Assembly (NCBI GenBank): GCA_965219855.1
Contig: CBDCOR010000012.1
Location: 558,001 to 622,000, forward strand
Length of the DNA: 64,000 bases
Direction of reading: 5' to 3'
From: CAUZIZ01 sp965219855
GTDB lineage: Bacteria > Acidobacteriota > UBA6911 > RPQK01 > JAJDTT01
This document shows positions 51,870 through 61,110 of this stretch, piece by piece; position 1 is the stretch's first letter, and every line of letters begins with the position of its first letter. The notes under the pieces were generated by a model. The model worked only from the letters and a program-made list of their open reading frames with translations, did no database searches and had not been told where the DNA came from. Both the position numbers and the translations under genes were made by a program.

Positions 51870-53544
51870 GCCCGTCCGGAAATGTGTAAGTAATTGATAA
51901 GGAAGGGGAAAGAGGGCTTTTGCAAGCTCCGAAACTGTCAGGGCCGTTTGCTAGACTATTTGGTGCAAACAATTAGACTAAAACGACTTACGACGATTTC
52001 AGGAGTTCGGAGATGCGTAAAAAGCGTGAAAAACAACGCCCCCTTTCCCCGCAATGGCCCGATCACCAGCTGGCCCATGAATTGAAGGTGATCTCGCGCA
52101 TCCTGGACGACAATCCCCAGACGCTGGAGCTGATAGTACAAGATCTCTCTGACAGGGTCGATTCCGGTGTTGGCGCCCCCGGTTTGACGGCCGAGCAGGT
52201 GCTGCGTTGCGCCGTCATCAAACAGCTGCATCAGTTCAGCTATCGCAAGCTGGAGTTTCATCTGGTGGATTCGCAAAGCTGTCAGAGGTTCTGTCGCTTG
52301 CCCTATGGGGCGTCGATCAGCAAAGCCACCCTGGCGGAGAACCTGGGGAAGATTGAGCCGGGGACTTGGAAGGCGATCAACGACCACTTGGTGCTCTGGG
52401 CGCAGGCTCGGGGTCTGGAAAAAGGCCAACGGATTCGGGTCGATGCCACGGCGGTCGAGACGAACATCCACTATCCGCTCGACAGTGAGCTGTTGTACGA
52501 CGGCATTCGAGTCGTGACCCAGTCGCTGGGGTGGCTGCGGGAGCGGGAAGGGATCGGCTTCGTCGATCATACGCGGCGGGCCAAGCGGCGCGTCCTGAAC
52601 ATCCGCAACCGCCGCGGCAAGAAGCGCCTGGACAGTTACCGCGATCTGATCAAAGTGGCGTCCAAGACGGCTCACTATGCCGAGCAGGCGCTGGCAGCTT
52701 CCGCGCAGTGGAGCGATCCCCTCAGTCTGGCCGTGGCGGCGCAACTGGCCCACTATCTGGGGCTGTTGCACAAAGTCATCGAGCAGACTCAACGACGGGT
52801 CCTTTCGGGCGAGGCCGTCGCGGCCCAGGAGAAGATCTGTTCCCTCTTCGAAGAGCACACCGATATTATCAAGAAGAGCCCTCGGGAAACGGTCTTCGGC
52901 CACAAGGTGTTTGTCAGCACGGGCGCCTCGTCGCTGATCCTGGATTGTGTGGTGGAACGGGGGAATCCGGCCGACAGCAACTATGTGCAACCCTTCTTAG
53001 AGCGGCATCGACAGCTGTACGGGAAGGTCCCCCGCCAGAGCGCCTGGGATGGTGGTTTTGCCTCGGCTGCCAACCTGCGCTGGGCCAAAGAGCAGGGGGT
53101 ACAGGATGTGGCCTTTTCCAAAAAGTGTGGGTTGACGGTTGAGAGCATGGTGCGTTCCAGTTGGGTCTACAAACAACTCAAACGCTTCCGCGCCGGGATT
53201 GAGGGGTGCATTGGGACCCTCAAGCACACCTTCGGTCTCCACCGCTGTAGCTGGAAAGGCTGGCCTCACTTTCAAAGCTACGTCCATGCCAGCGTCCTGA
53301 CCTATAACCTGGTCGTCCTGGCCCGACTCCTGTTGTAGCCTTTTGTGGCTGACCGTACTGCCTTGTGGCTCCGACTCGGGGAGAGGTCTGCGCCGAACCG
53401 CTGCTTTTTGGCCCGCGTGCCCTCGCTCGAGGGTCCTTGCTCTGGATCGAGCTGGGTCGAGCCGGTCTGTCAGCAGTCTCAAGTATAATAAGTGTTTACG
53501 ATTCAACAGATTACAGTTCTGAAAACCCCGGTTTCCGGACGGGC
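51870..53544 (+). mobile_element. ISNCY-type insertion sequence
   Basis: The ends are perfect 13-bp inverted repeats, GCCCGTCCGGAAA (51870-51882) and TTTCCGGACGGGC (53532-53544). The element is 1675 bp with one transposase gene. The left flank is a dehydrogenase relic and the right flank the 3' part of a kinase gene on the minus strand. No target duplication is visible, so flanking DNA was rearranged after, or during, insertion. Confidence 0.85.
52013..53338 (+). CDS. ISNCY-type (ISDol1-like) transposase
   Basis: A 441-residue transposase. Landmarks: LTAEQVLRCAVIKQLHQFSYRKLEFHLVDSQSCQRFCRLPYG, the first Asp in RIRVDATAVETNIHYPLDSELLYDGIR, GHKVFVSTG, the second Asp in SAWDGGFASAANL, and the C-terminal FRAGIEGCIGTLKHTFGLHRC with the catalytic Glu. 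ATG 52013 follows AGGAGTTCGGAG. It appears intact. Confidence 0.93.
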   Translation: MRKKREKQRPLSPQWPDHQLAHELKVISRILDDNPQTLELIVQDLSDRVDSGVGAPGLTAEQVLRCAVIKQLHQFSYRKLEFHLVDSQSCQRFCRLPYGASISKATLAENLGKIEPGTWKAINDHLVLWAQARGLEKGQRIRVDATAVETNIHYPLDSELLYDGIRVVTQSLGWLREREGIGFVDHTRRAKRRVLNIRNRRGKKRLDSYRDLIKVASKTAHYAEQALAASAQWSDPLSLAVAAQLAHYLGLLHKVIEQTQRRVLSGEAVAAQEKICSLFEEHTDIIKKSPRETVFGHKVFVSTGASSLILDCVVERGNPADSNYVQPFLERHRQLYGKVPRQSAWDGGFASAANLRWAKEQGVQDVAFSKKCGLTVESMVRSSWVYKQLKRFRAGIEGCIGTLKHTFGLHRCSWKGWPHFQSYVHASVLTYNLVVLARLLL

Positions 53545-55705
53545 ACCAACTGGTGGGTATACTGTTAGCATCGTCCTCCAGGATCAGCTCCTCCGGACCC
53601 GCCTGAGTCGTGGGACTCCGGTAGAGGTCGAAAATACCTTCCCGTCGATTCGATTCGAAAACGATGGCGTCTCCGTCCGGGCTCCATATGCCAGTGTACT
53701 CAGTTGCGTCCCCGGCGGTAAAGCGTACTGGGGGCTCCTCATTCAGAACCGTCCAGAGGTCGTAGTTCCTTCGCCCATCCGTGCGAGCCACTGCCACCTT
53801 TCGACCATCCGGAGAGATATGCGGGTTCCAGTAGTGTGAGGGAAAGTCGCTGATCTTCTCTCCCTCGCGGTCCAACCAGAGAAGCTGCCCTCCAGTCCCC
53901 TCCCCGGCTTGATAGGCCAAGGTTCCGGTCTGGGAAACCGAGAAGACGGCCCTTTTGATTCCGGTGTTGAGGAGGACCTGCTGGAACAGGACCCTGGGCT
54001 CGCCCTCGAGCGACAGCTCATCAGGGTTGAAGGCCTGGGCCATCAGTCTGCCATCCAGCACCAGGAGAATCTGACCTTTGGAGTATTCGGCATTGGAGTC
54101 GGTGTAGAGCAGAAATCGGGGTCTTGGATCTTCGAGGGAGGCAACGAAAACACTCATCGGCTTCTGGTCGGCCTGTCCCTCGGTCTCTGCGATGTAGAGA
54201 AAGTGAATGCCATCCGGAAGAAAATAGGGCCATCCCTGGTTCGTCTGACTTTCTACACCGATTGCCGTTACCGGTGTCACCTCTCCTCCATCCTGGGAGA
54301 TCCTATGAATGCCTGATGTCGGAGCAGGAGCAAAAAGAATGATCCCCTCTTCATTCCAGGTTCCTCCGCGAGGATTATAGGCCTGTGTAAGTGTGACGAT
54401 GGTGCCGCCCACAACATCTACTTTCTTCAACTTCTACCCGGCGAAGAATCCGATGGATCGGCTATCCGGCGACCAGAAGGGATAGGAGGCGCCTTCCGTC
54501 TTGGCCAGGGGTTGAGCTAAATCGTCTTCGAGAGAGCGAACCCACAATCGGTCTTTGCCTTCATCTGGATCCCAGGCCAAGAAGGCCAGCCGTCGCCCGT
54601 CCGGCGAGAGAGCAGCGGGTCCTGCTCCGTCCTTGATGGATTCGAAGCGCCAGTTTTCCGGTGGTGGAATCGTGGAAATGAGGGGGCTTGCTCTTTGCTC
54701 AGCCTCCGGTGCCCTCTGAAAATAGAAAACCGTCGCGGCCAGGGCCAGCAGGAGCCCCAGACTGACTGCGATCCAGAGCAAACGCTCGCGGCTGGTGTGG
54801 ACTCCGAACTGTCCCGCTACCAAAGGCTTCCAGATCGAACCCTGGCGAAATTCGGATGAACCCATTTCCTGGATCAACTGGTTCAGGTTGGTGCGGACCT
54901 CGTGGATCGACTGGTAACGCTGGGCCGGATCCCGGGTCAGCATCTTTCTGATCGTGTGCTGGAGAACTCCAGGGAGCTCTGCCTCGTGTTCGGACAGAGG
55001 CGGTGGATCTTCATTCAGGATGGCACTGGCGGTAACCATCTCCTGACCTCTTCTGAAGGGGTGAATGCCGGTCAGCATCTCATAGAGGACAATGCCAAAG
55101 GAGAAGATGTCGGAACGGGCATCCACCTCCTCGGCTCGAACCTGCTCCGGCGACATGTAGGAGACGGTTCCCACCGTGGTCAATTCCGTCAGGGTTTCAT
55201 CGTTCTTTGCCTCATCTCCGGCAAAGACTCGTTTGGCCAGTCCAAAGTCCATGACCTTGGCATGGCCACCTTGGGTGAGCATGATATTGGAGGGTTTGAC
55301 ATCCCGGTGAACGATGCTCTTGTTGTGAGCCTCCTCCAGCGCTTCTGCCACTTCACTGGCGATCTGAAGAGCCTGTTCCAGAGGCATGGGGCCGCTTTTC
55401 AACCGGTCCTGGAGGGTCTCACCTGCCACGAACTCCATGGCGATGAAATCTCTTCCCTCGACCCGGCCGATCTCGTGTACGTGACAGACGTACGGGTGAT
55501 CCAGGTTAGCCGCGGACTGGGCTTCCCGGAGAAAGCGCTTGCGCGCCATCTCGTCCTCCCGCATCGGTTCGGGTAAGAGTTTCAAGGCAACTCGGCGGTT
55601 CAGGGTCGTATCCTCGGCCAGGTAGACTTCCCCCATGCCCCCTTCGCCGAGCTTTTCCAGAACCTTGTAGTGGGAAATGGTCTGGCCGACCACGATGTTC
55701 CTCAA
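53545..55705 (-). pseudogene. Membrane Ser/Thr kinase with PD40 propeller, amber stop and 3' truncation
   Basis: Kinase domain intact: GEGGMGEVYLAED, VALKLLP (Lys), IVHRDVKPSN, VMDFGLAKR, YMSPEQVRAEEVDARSDIFSFG. A transmembrane helix (LLWIAVSLGLLLALAATVFYF, ~residue 315) leads to a periplasmic propeller (AALSPDGRRLAFLAW, YPFWSPDSRSIGFFAG). Then an in-frame TAG at 54434-54436 stands where relatives read on. The same frame continues KLKKVDVVGG to ILEDDANSIPTSW, where the ISNCY-type element cuts it at 53545. A truncated 423-residue kinase could still be made and be active, so function may be partly kept. Confidence 0.85.
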
Positions 55706-55821
55706 GATGTTATGAAGAGTTCCCTTGATCCTAGAACTTTCGGCGGTTCAAGGCAATGTCATCTGACGTGTTGTATAGGTTAATCCTAGAGGGTCCATTC
55801 TACCCACCATCCGGAGTAAGA

Positions 55822-56407
55822 TTAGTCCGCTGTTGGCACCAGCCGCTTGAGTTCTTCAGACCAGTTGAGGACGATGTTCACTTCTCTGCCGAAGAACGCA
55901 TCCTCTCTTGCCCGCACCCTGTCAGGATCACGTTGAATCATCAGGAATCGCTGTCCGTCTTGCGCTACATCCCAGCCACGTATTGGAAAGTTCCTCGAGT
56001 AATTCCCCTCAAACAGGGAGACTGGATTACCGGGTATTAGTTTCTCGTCCTTGACAGCGATGTCAACGGCCATCATCTTTCGCCGGCCTCCCCTGGCGGA
56101 TACTGTGTAGAAAAGCTCTTTCCCGTCTCCTGACCAGGCGGGTTCCGATCCTCCGTTTGTTGAGATGACCTCCTTTGTCCAGGTCCTGGATAAGAGCGAA
56201 CGTAGACCTCGTATCGCCCCGACTCATCAGACGCATACGTCAGCCAACGACCGTTGGGCGAGAATGCCGGGTGGACCTCATGAAGCCTCTCTGGCGATCC
56301 TCGACGAACTTCTCAGGCAGGATCTTGAGTGCGACCTCTCGGCCCAAACGCGTATCCGTGGCCTGGTAGACCACCCCCATGCCTCCTTCGCCAAGCTTCG
56401 CCGTGAT
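55822..56407 (-). pseudogene. Remnant of a second Ser/Thr kinase-propeller gene (internal deletion)
   Basis: On the minus strand the N-terminal kinase start ITAKLGEGGMGVVYQATDTR then GREVALKILPEKF (56407 down to ~56300) is joined directly to propeller sequence in another frame (HPAFSPNGRWLTYASDESG, EVYVRS). A further shift then gives STNGGSEPAWSGDGKELFYT and the normal C-terminus RKMMAVDIAV...NWSEELKRLVP with TAA at 55822. Everything between the kinase lobe and the last blades is missing, so this is a dead gene. Confidence 0.75.
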
Positions 56408-56470
56408 CTATGCTTTGGCCTAGCAACGCGGATCTCCAGACTAGAGGGGAACCAATCTAGCAGATACTAG

Positions 56471-58110
56471 CCCACATTCACCATATAGGACCCCAAGATT
56501 GCTTGCCTGAATCGGTCTAACCTACTATAATTAAAGGAGATATAGCGCATAAAGGGGGCAAGGAAATGACTGACCCCAAGGGGGAAGGTGTGAAGGTCGG
56601 TTTTGATGGCAGTTTGAGGCTCGAATTTCATGGTGCTAAGGTCACATCGGATGCCGGACTTCTCGCCTATCGTGATCTGGATGAGGCGTTGGGTTTATTC
56701 GATAGTGTGCCCTTCGTGTTTCACGATTCGCGGACCGGGCGCAACATCCAGCACCACCTCACGGCCTTGCTGCGTCAATCGGTATACAGCCGACTGGCGG
56801 GTTATGAAGATGTCAACGATGCCCATCGCTTATCGGTTGATCCGACTATGCGGAGGATCACCGGAAAGAAGCTCGACGATAAGAATGCCGCCAGCGCCAA
56901 CACGATGGGTCGATTCGAGACCAAGATGCTGTCCGTCGAGGACAACCTCCAAGCCCTTTCGGAAGTCAATGGTCGATGGGTGGAAAGAGCGCTGCAGAAA
57001 ACAACTCATCGACGCATCATTTTGGATATGGACAGTTCAGCCAGTCCGGTCCACGGCGAGCAAGAAGCCTCTGGATACAACGGCCATTTCGGATGCACCT
57101 GCTACCATCCCCTGTTTTGCTTCAACCAGTTCGGAGATTGCGAAGGGTCCATGCTTCGGCCCGGCAACGTTCACAGTGCGGACCGCTGGAAGGAGCTGCT
57201 GGAACCAATCGTGGCTCGGTACGAGAGGAAAACAGTCCGCAAGTACTTTCGGGGTGATGCCGCCTTCGCCAAGCCAGAGATTTATGAATACCTGGAAGAG
57301 AAGGGCTTTTTGTATGCCATCCGGCTTCCCGCCAACCAGGTGCTTCAAGAAAAGATCGAACACCTGCTGACCCGACCGGTGGGGCGCCCACCCAGAAAAC
57401 CCGTCGTTTGGTTTGCTGATTTCAAATATCAAGCCGCCAGTTGGGAGCGGGCTCGTCGGGTGATTGGCAAGGTCGAGTGGCATCGCGGCGAACTCTTTCC
57501 GAGAGTCGGTTTCATCGTGACCAATAGGAGCGCACGAGCCCCAGGGGTGGTTCACTTTTACAACGGTCGCGGCAGGGCCGAGCAGTGGATCAAGGAAGGC
57601 AAGTATGCCTTGAACTGGACGCGGTTGTCCTGCCAGCGCTTTATCCCGAATCAGGTGAGGTTGGGTCTGTTTGTTTTGGCCTACAACCTGGGCAATTTTC
57701 TGCGGCGTCTGGTCCTTCCCAGAAGAATCAAACACTGGTCCCTTCGCACCCTATTGAGCAAACTGATCAAGATCGGAGCGAAGGTGGTTCACCATAGCCG
57801 GATGGTGACGTTTCAGATGGCGGAAGTCGCGGTCAGCAAGGAGGTATGGGCCGAGATATTGTCTCGGATTGACCGATTGAGATGGAGTACGGCTTAGCGT
57901 CCAGTGTTTTCTGAACAAGGCCCTGGAGAGGTGTTTCCGCTTGTCGGATTTCGGCAAAGGCGCTTGGATACCCCAGGGGCCAGAGGCCCTTTTCAGCGGA
58001 AAGATGACGAGGGAATCGTTGACGCGAGGTTGGAGGGCTGATAAGTTTCGACCATTCATCATAGGTAGGTCGGCGGAACTCGGATCCGAAGTTGATATGA
58101 GGAATGTCGG
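56471..58110 (+). mobile_element. IS1380-family element, second type (1640 bp)
   Basis: The ends CCCACATTCACCATAT (56471) and ATATGAGGAATGTCGG (to 58110) are imperfect inverted repeats. It is flanked by the 5-bp direct repeat ACTAG (56466-56470 and 58111-58115). It encodes one transposase, only distantly related to that of the two 1870-bp elements, and shares their CTAG target choice. Confidence 0.88.
56566..57897 (+). CDS. IS1380-family transposase (second type)
   Basis: A 443-residue DDE transposase of the IS1380 group: VTSDAGLLAYRDLDEALGL, RTGRNIQHHLTALLRQSVYSRLAGYEDVNDAHRLSVDPTMRRI, first Asp in IILDMDSSASPVHGEQEASGYNGHFG, second Asp in YFRGDAAFAKPEIYEYLE, and GRGRAEQWIKEGKYALNWTRLSC with the Glu. 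ATG at 56566 after AAGG. It appears intact. Confidence 0.95.
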   Translation: MTDPKGEGVKVGFDGSLRLEFHGAKVTSDAGLLAYRDLDEALGLFDSVPFVFHDSRTGRNIQHHLTALLRQSVYSRLAGYEDVNDAHRLSVDPTMRRITGKKLDDKNAASANTMGRFETKMLSVEDNLQALSEVNGRWVERALQKTTHRRIILDMDSSASPVHGEQEASGYNGHFGCTCYHPLFCFNQFGDCEGSMLRPGNVHSADRWKELLEPIVARYERKTVRKYFRGDAAFAKPEIYEYLEEKGFLYAIRLPANQVLQEKIEHLLTRPVGRPPRKPVVWFADFKYQAASWERARRVIGKVEWHRGELFPRVGFIVTNRSARAPGVVHFYNGRGRAEQWIKEGKYALNWTRLSCQRFIPNQVRLGLFVLAYNLGNFLRRLVLPRRIKHWSLRTLLSKLIKIGAKVVHHSRMVTFQMAEVAVSKEVWAEILSRIDRLRWSTA

Positions 58111-58176
58111 ACTAGATCTTTGGATCTGGAAAGGCAATCTCAGGGGAATGTTCTACTTAGTACACTGTTTCACTAC

Positions 58177-58728
58177 TGTCCGGTTAAAAGTCAAATGATA
58201 TCAATTGGTTAGCGATGTGACCGACTTGGTCTTGCAAGTCCCAATGCCTAAGTGATTGAAGAATCGGGATTTGCTCGAACGGGGTAGTTTTAAAAATTGG
58301 CGTCAACTTCTGGAGTGATGGCGCCCTGAGTGCCTAGGAAGGAGGTGAATCCTGAAGGGATTCCGTATTTCAGCCCAGGGTTTCCGAACCCTGGGTCAAC
58401 GCCGTCGCCCCTGGATTTCAACCCTGAATGGCTTGCGTACAGAAGGGCAACGAATGGGTCAGGACACAACCCTTACAGGGTTGATTCTTACGGGGTTAAC
58501 TCTCTTACCCAGGGTTGGGAAACCCTGGGCTGGAAGACACAATCCCGTTGGGATTGACCTCGCTTGGTTTTGACAACACCCATTTCCCATCCCTCGATCC
58601 CAAAGTCGATCCGATCCCACACGAGAGGGAAGACAGCGGTCTCAGCTGAAATCGATTCCAGCTTGTCTTCCTTCTAAATCAATGATTATACGCATGTTGA
58701 AGCCATATCTAAATGCTTTAACCGGACA
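58177..58728. repeat. 552-bp palindrome-rich element with 12-bp inverted ends
   Basis: Perfect inverted termini TGTCCGGTTAAA (58177-58188) and TTTAACCGGACA (58717-58728). The interior (58340-58560) is a series of palindromes: CCCAGGGTTTCCGAACCCTGGG, ACCCTTACAGGGTT, TTACCCAGGGTTGGGAAACC CTGGG and CAATCCCGTTGGGATTG. No coding frame is supported. Such palindrome series are found in intergenic DNA of Planctomycetes and Verrucomicrobia. The IS1380 copy 2 lies immediately at its right end. Confidence 0.7.
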
Positions 58729-58732
58729 CTAG

Positions 58733-60602
58733 TCCCAAAAGAAGTGGATGAAAGTGGACTAAACCACATGTAAACACCTGAAATGCCAGACCTGACGGGT
58801 ATTCTGGGGTTGTCAAAGAAACTTCAGAACAAGCCGAAAGGAGGCATTTCAGGTGAAGAAAAAGGATAGCGCAATCATCCGCAAACGGGAAGCAGAGGTT
58901 GCTCAGCGATTGAGCCCCAGCTGGAACGGTCAAGACCCGAAACCGGTGCTCTCGCCCGAGGTCATCAGCTACGAGGTCTCGGAGAAAACGGGTGCGGTCA
59001 GTTACGGTGGTCTGGGGCTGCTGCAGCAGGTGGTGAAGTGGAGTGGGCTGGGGAAAGCCATTGACCAGGCGGTGACGCTGCTCAAACGCCACCAACCGTA
59101 CCACGAATCGGACCACGTCCTGAGCCTGATCTACAACGTGGCCACGGGCGGGACCCGCTATCAGGATATTGAACTGCGACGTCAGAGTGTGAGTTTCCTG
59201 GAGGCGGTGGGAGCCGAGAAGATCCCCGCCCCCAGCACGGCCGGAGACTTTGTGCGCCGCTTTGACGCGCCCGACGTGGTGGATCTGATGGAAGCCGTCA
59301 ATGCCAGCCGCCTCAAGGTCTGGGCCCAACAACCGGCCCGTTTCTTCCAACGGGCGGAGATCGACGTGGATGGGACGATGGCCCCCACGAGCGGCGAATG
59401 CAAGGAAGGGATGGAGATCAGCTACGACGGGCAGTGGGGCTATGCGCCGCTGATCGTGACGCTGGCCAATACGGGAGAGGTGCTCTATGCGGTCAACCGC
59501 TCGGGCAACCGTCCCTCTCATGAGGGAGCGGCCGAATGGCTGGATCGGAGTATCGAGCTGGTTCGAGAGGCGGGTTTTCGGAAGGTGCGCCTGCGCGGGG
59601 ACACGGATTTTTCGCTGACGGCTCATTTTGACCGTTGGACGGAGGCGGGCGTGGAGTTTGACTTCGGGATCGACGCCCATCCGAGCTTCGTCAAGTGGGC
59701 GGAGGCGTTGCCAGAAGCGAGATGGAAAGAGCTGGGGCGCCCCAGCCAGGGGAAAGGAAAAGGGAAGAAGCGGCGCCAGCGGCGGGACAAAGTGAAGCCG
59801 GAGATTGTCAAGAGACGCGGGTTCAAGACGCTGACGCTGGAACGGGAAGAGATCGCGGAGATCGACTACCGTCCGAGCAAAGCGAAGCGAACCTATCGGA
59901 TGGTGATCTTGCGCAAGACGATCCTGGTCGAGAAAGGCCAGAAGCGGCTGCTGCCGCAGACGCGCTACCACTTTTATGTCACCAATATCTCGGCCAGAAC
60001 GTTGGGAACGGCGGGAGTCGTACGGGAAAACAACCGGCGCTGCAACCAGGAGAACGTCATTGAACAACTCAAGAACGGAGTCGAGGCCCTGCGGATGCCC
60101 TCGGATACGCTGGTAGCCAACTGGGCCTATCTGGTGATTGCGGCTCAAGCCTGGAATCTGAAGGCCTGGATGGGGTTGGTGCTGCCGGCGCGACTGCAAG
60201 CCCGAGAGCTGGTGAAGATGGAGTATCGCCGTTTCCTGCGAGAGGTCATTGAAATGCCCTGCCAGATTTTGCGCAGGGGCCGACAGTTGGTCTATCGGCT
60301 GCTGGATGTCAATGGTTGGAGCCGTCTTCTCTTGGAAGGCAGTAAGTGGTTGAAACACCGGCCAGCTACCTGAAACTGAAAGGAGATAAAGTAGCTCCGA
60401 GGGTCGCCAGAGCTGGGGTGAGGTGTCTCTACAAACGCCCCCCAAGAGGGCAGAATCGTTTTCCCTGAGCGATCGGCGTGGAGGACAGCTGAACACGTGC
60501 CTGTTCTGAGTGACTTCGCGCCGAAATTTAGAATTTAGGTCTCCAAAATGGCTCCTCGGAGCCGACAAAGGGGTCTATTTTCGAACTTGCGCTTATTTTG
60601 GG
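58733..60602 (+). mobile_element. IS1380-family element, copy 2 (1870 bp)
   Basis: Same ends as copy 1 and flanked by ACTAG (58728-58732 and 60603-60607). Visible differences from copy 1 are about five bases over 1870 bp, so the two moved recently or are being homogenised. It is in the same orientation as copy 1, 17 kb away. Confidence 0.92.
58853..60373 (+). CDS. IS1380-family transposase (copy 2)
   Basis: A 506-residue transposase identical to copy 1 except near the C-terminus (WSRLLLEG in place of WSRLPLEG). The catalytic Asp residues (DVDGTMAPT, LRGDTDFSLT) and the C-terminal Glu region are kept, so it is probably active. Start GTG at 58853 behind AAAGGAGG. Confidence 0.95.
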   Translation: MKKKDSAIIRKREAEVAQRLSPSWNGQDPKPVLSPEVISYEVSEKTGAVSYGGLGLLQQVVKWSGLGKAIDQAVTLLKRHQPYHESDHVLSLIYNVATGGTRYQDIELRRQSVSFLEAVGAEKIPAPSTAGDFVRRFDAPDVVDLMEAVNASRLKVWAQQPARFFQRAEIDVDGTMAPTSGECKEGMEISYDGQWGYAPLIVTLANTGEVLYAVNRSGNRPSHEGAAEWLDRSIELVREAGFRKVRLRGDTDFSLTAHFDRWTEAGVEFDFGIDAHPSFVKWAEALPEARWKELGRPSQGKGKGKKRRQRRDKVKPEIVKRRGFKTLTLEREEIAEIDYRPSKAKRTYRMVILRKTILVEKGQKRLLPQTRYHFYVTNISARTLGTAGVVRENNRRCNQENVIEQLKNGVEALRMPSDTLVANWAYLVIAAQAWNLKAWMGLVLPARLQARELVKMEYRRFLREVIEMPCQILRRGRQLVYRLLDVNGWSRLLLEGSKWLKHRPAT

Positions 60603-60617
60603 ACTAGCGAGCGAGGC

Positions 60618-61013
60618 TCACCGCTGTTGGAGCACGTCCCACAGCGTCCGCAATCGCTGCCCCGGCGCGATGAACAGCAGCATTCCAGGCTTGTCGGCAG
60701 GGAGCTGGTTGAGGTACGAAATCGGTTGGTTCTCCGTTAGCCCAGCCCAGAATTTCGCCTCCACGATGAGCACATGATTCCCGTCGCTGTCCGTACCGAC
60801 GAGATCGGGAATCCCCTCGTCTTTAGACCAGGCTTGCGTGCGAAAGCTGAGCGCAGCGGGTAGCTCAACTCCTGTGCCGGCCACAAACGCGCGCAAGGCC
60901 GCCCATGCTGTCGGGTGCTCCCACAGGATATAAAGAAGGCACTCTGTTGCGGTGTTCTCTGGGTGAGACGACAGGCGAAGGACGATCTCGCCAAGTAGAA
61001 TTCGATTGGACAT
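60618..61013 (-). CDS. PD-(D/E)XK nuclease-like protein, probably 3'-truncated
   Basis: The 131-residue frame has the nuclease core GIPDLVGTDSDGNHVLIVEAKFWAGL (Asp then Glu-x-Lys, residues ~68-90) followed by LPADKPGMLLFIAPGQRLRTLW. Related proteins of this type are usually well over 250 residues and continue past this point. Here the frame stops 10 bp from the IS1380 copy 2 target repeat, so the insertion (or a nearby shift) likely removed the C-terminus. ATG at 61011-61013. It is divergent from the DUF6642 gene with ~100 bp between. Confidence 0.65.
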   Translation of the reverse strand: MSNRILLGEIVLRLSSHPENTATECLLYILWEHPTAWAALRAFVAGTGVELPAALSFRTQAWSKDEGIPDLVGTDSDGNHVLIVEAKFWAGLTENQPISYLNQLPADKPGMLLFIAPGQRLRTLWDVLQQR

Positions 61014-61110
61014 GATACTCAGGATTCTATCGCTGCTGCCACGGCGAAACTACTAGAATAGCCGCAGACATCAGCAAACTTACCGAGAGCAACCGGAAAG
61101 GAGACCCGGA

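Noticed and set aside
54434..54436. TAG as a pyrrolysine codon in the kinase gene
   Set aside because: No pyl genes are seen, the neighbouring gene copy is also dead, and the site is in a solvent-exposed propeller loop where a special residue is not expected.
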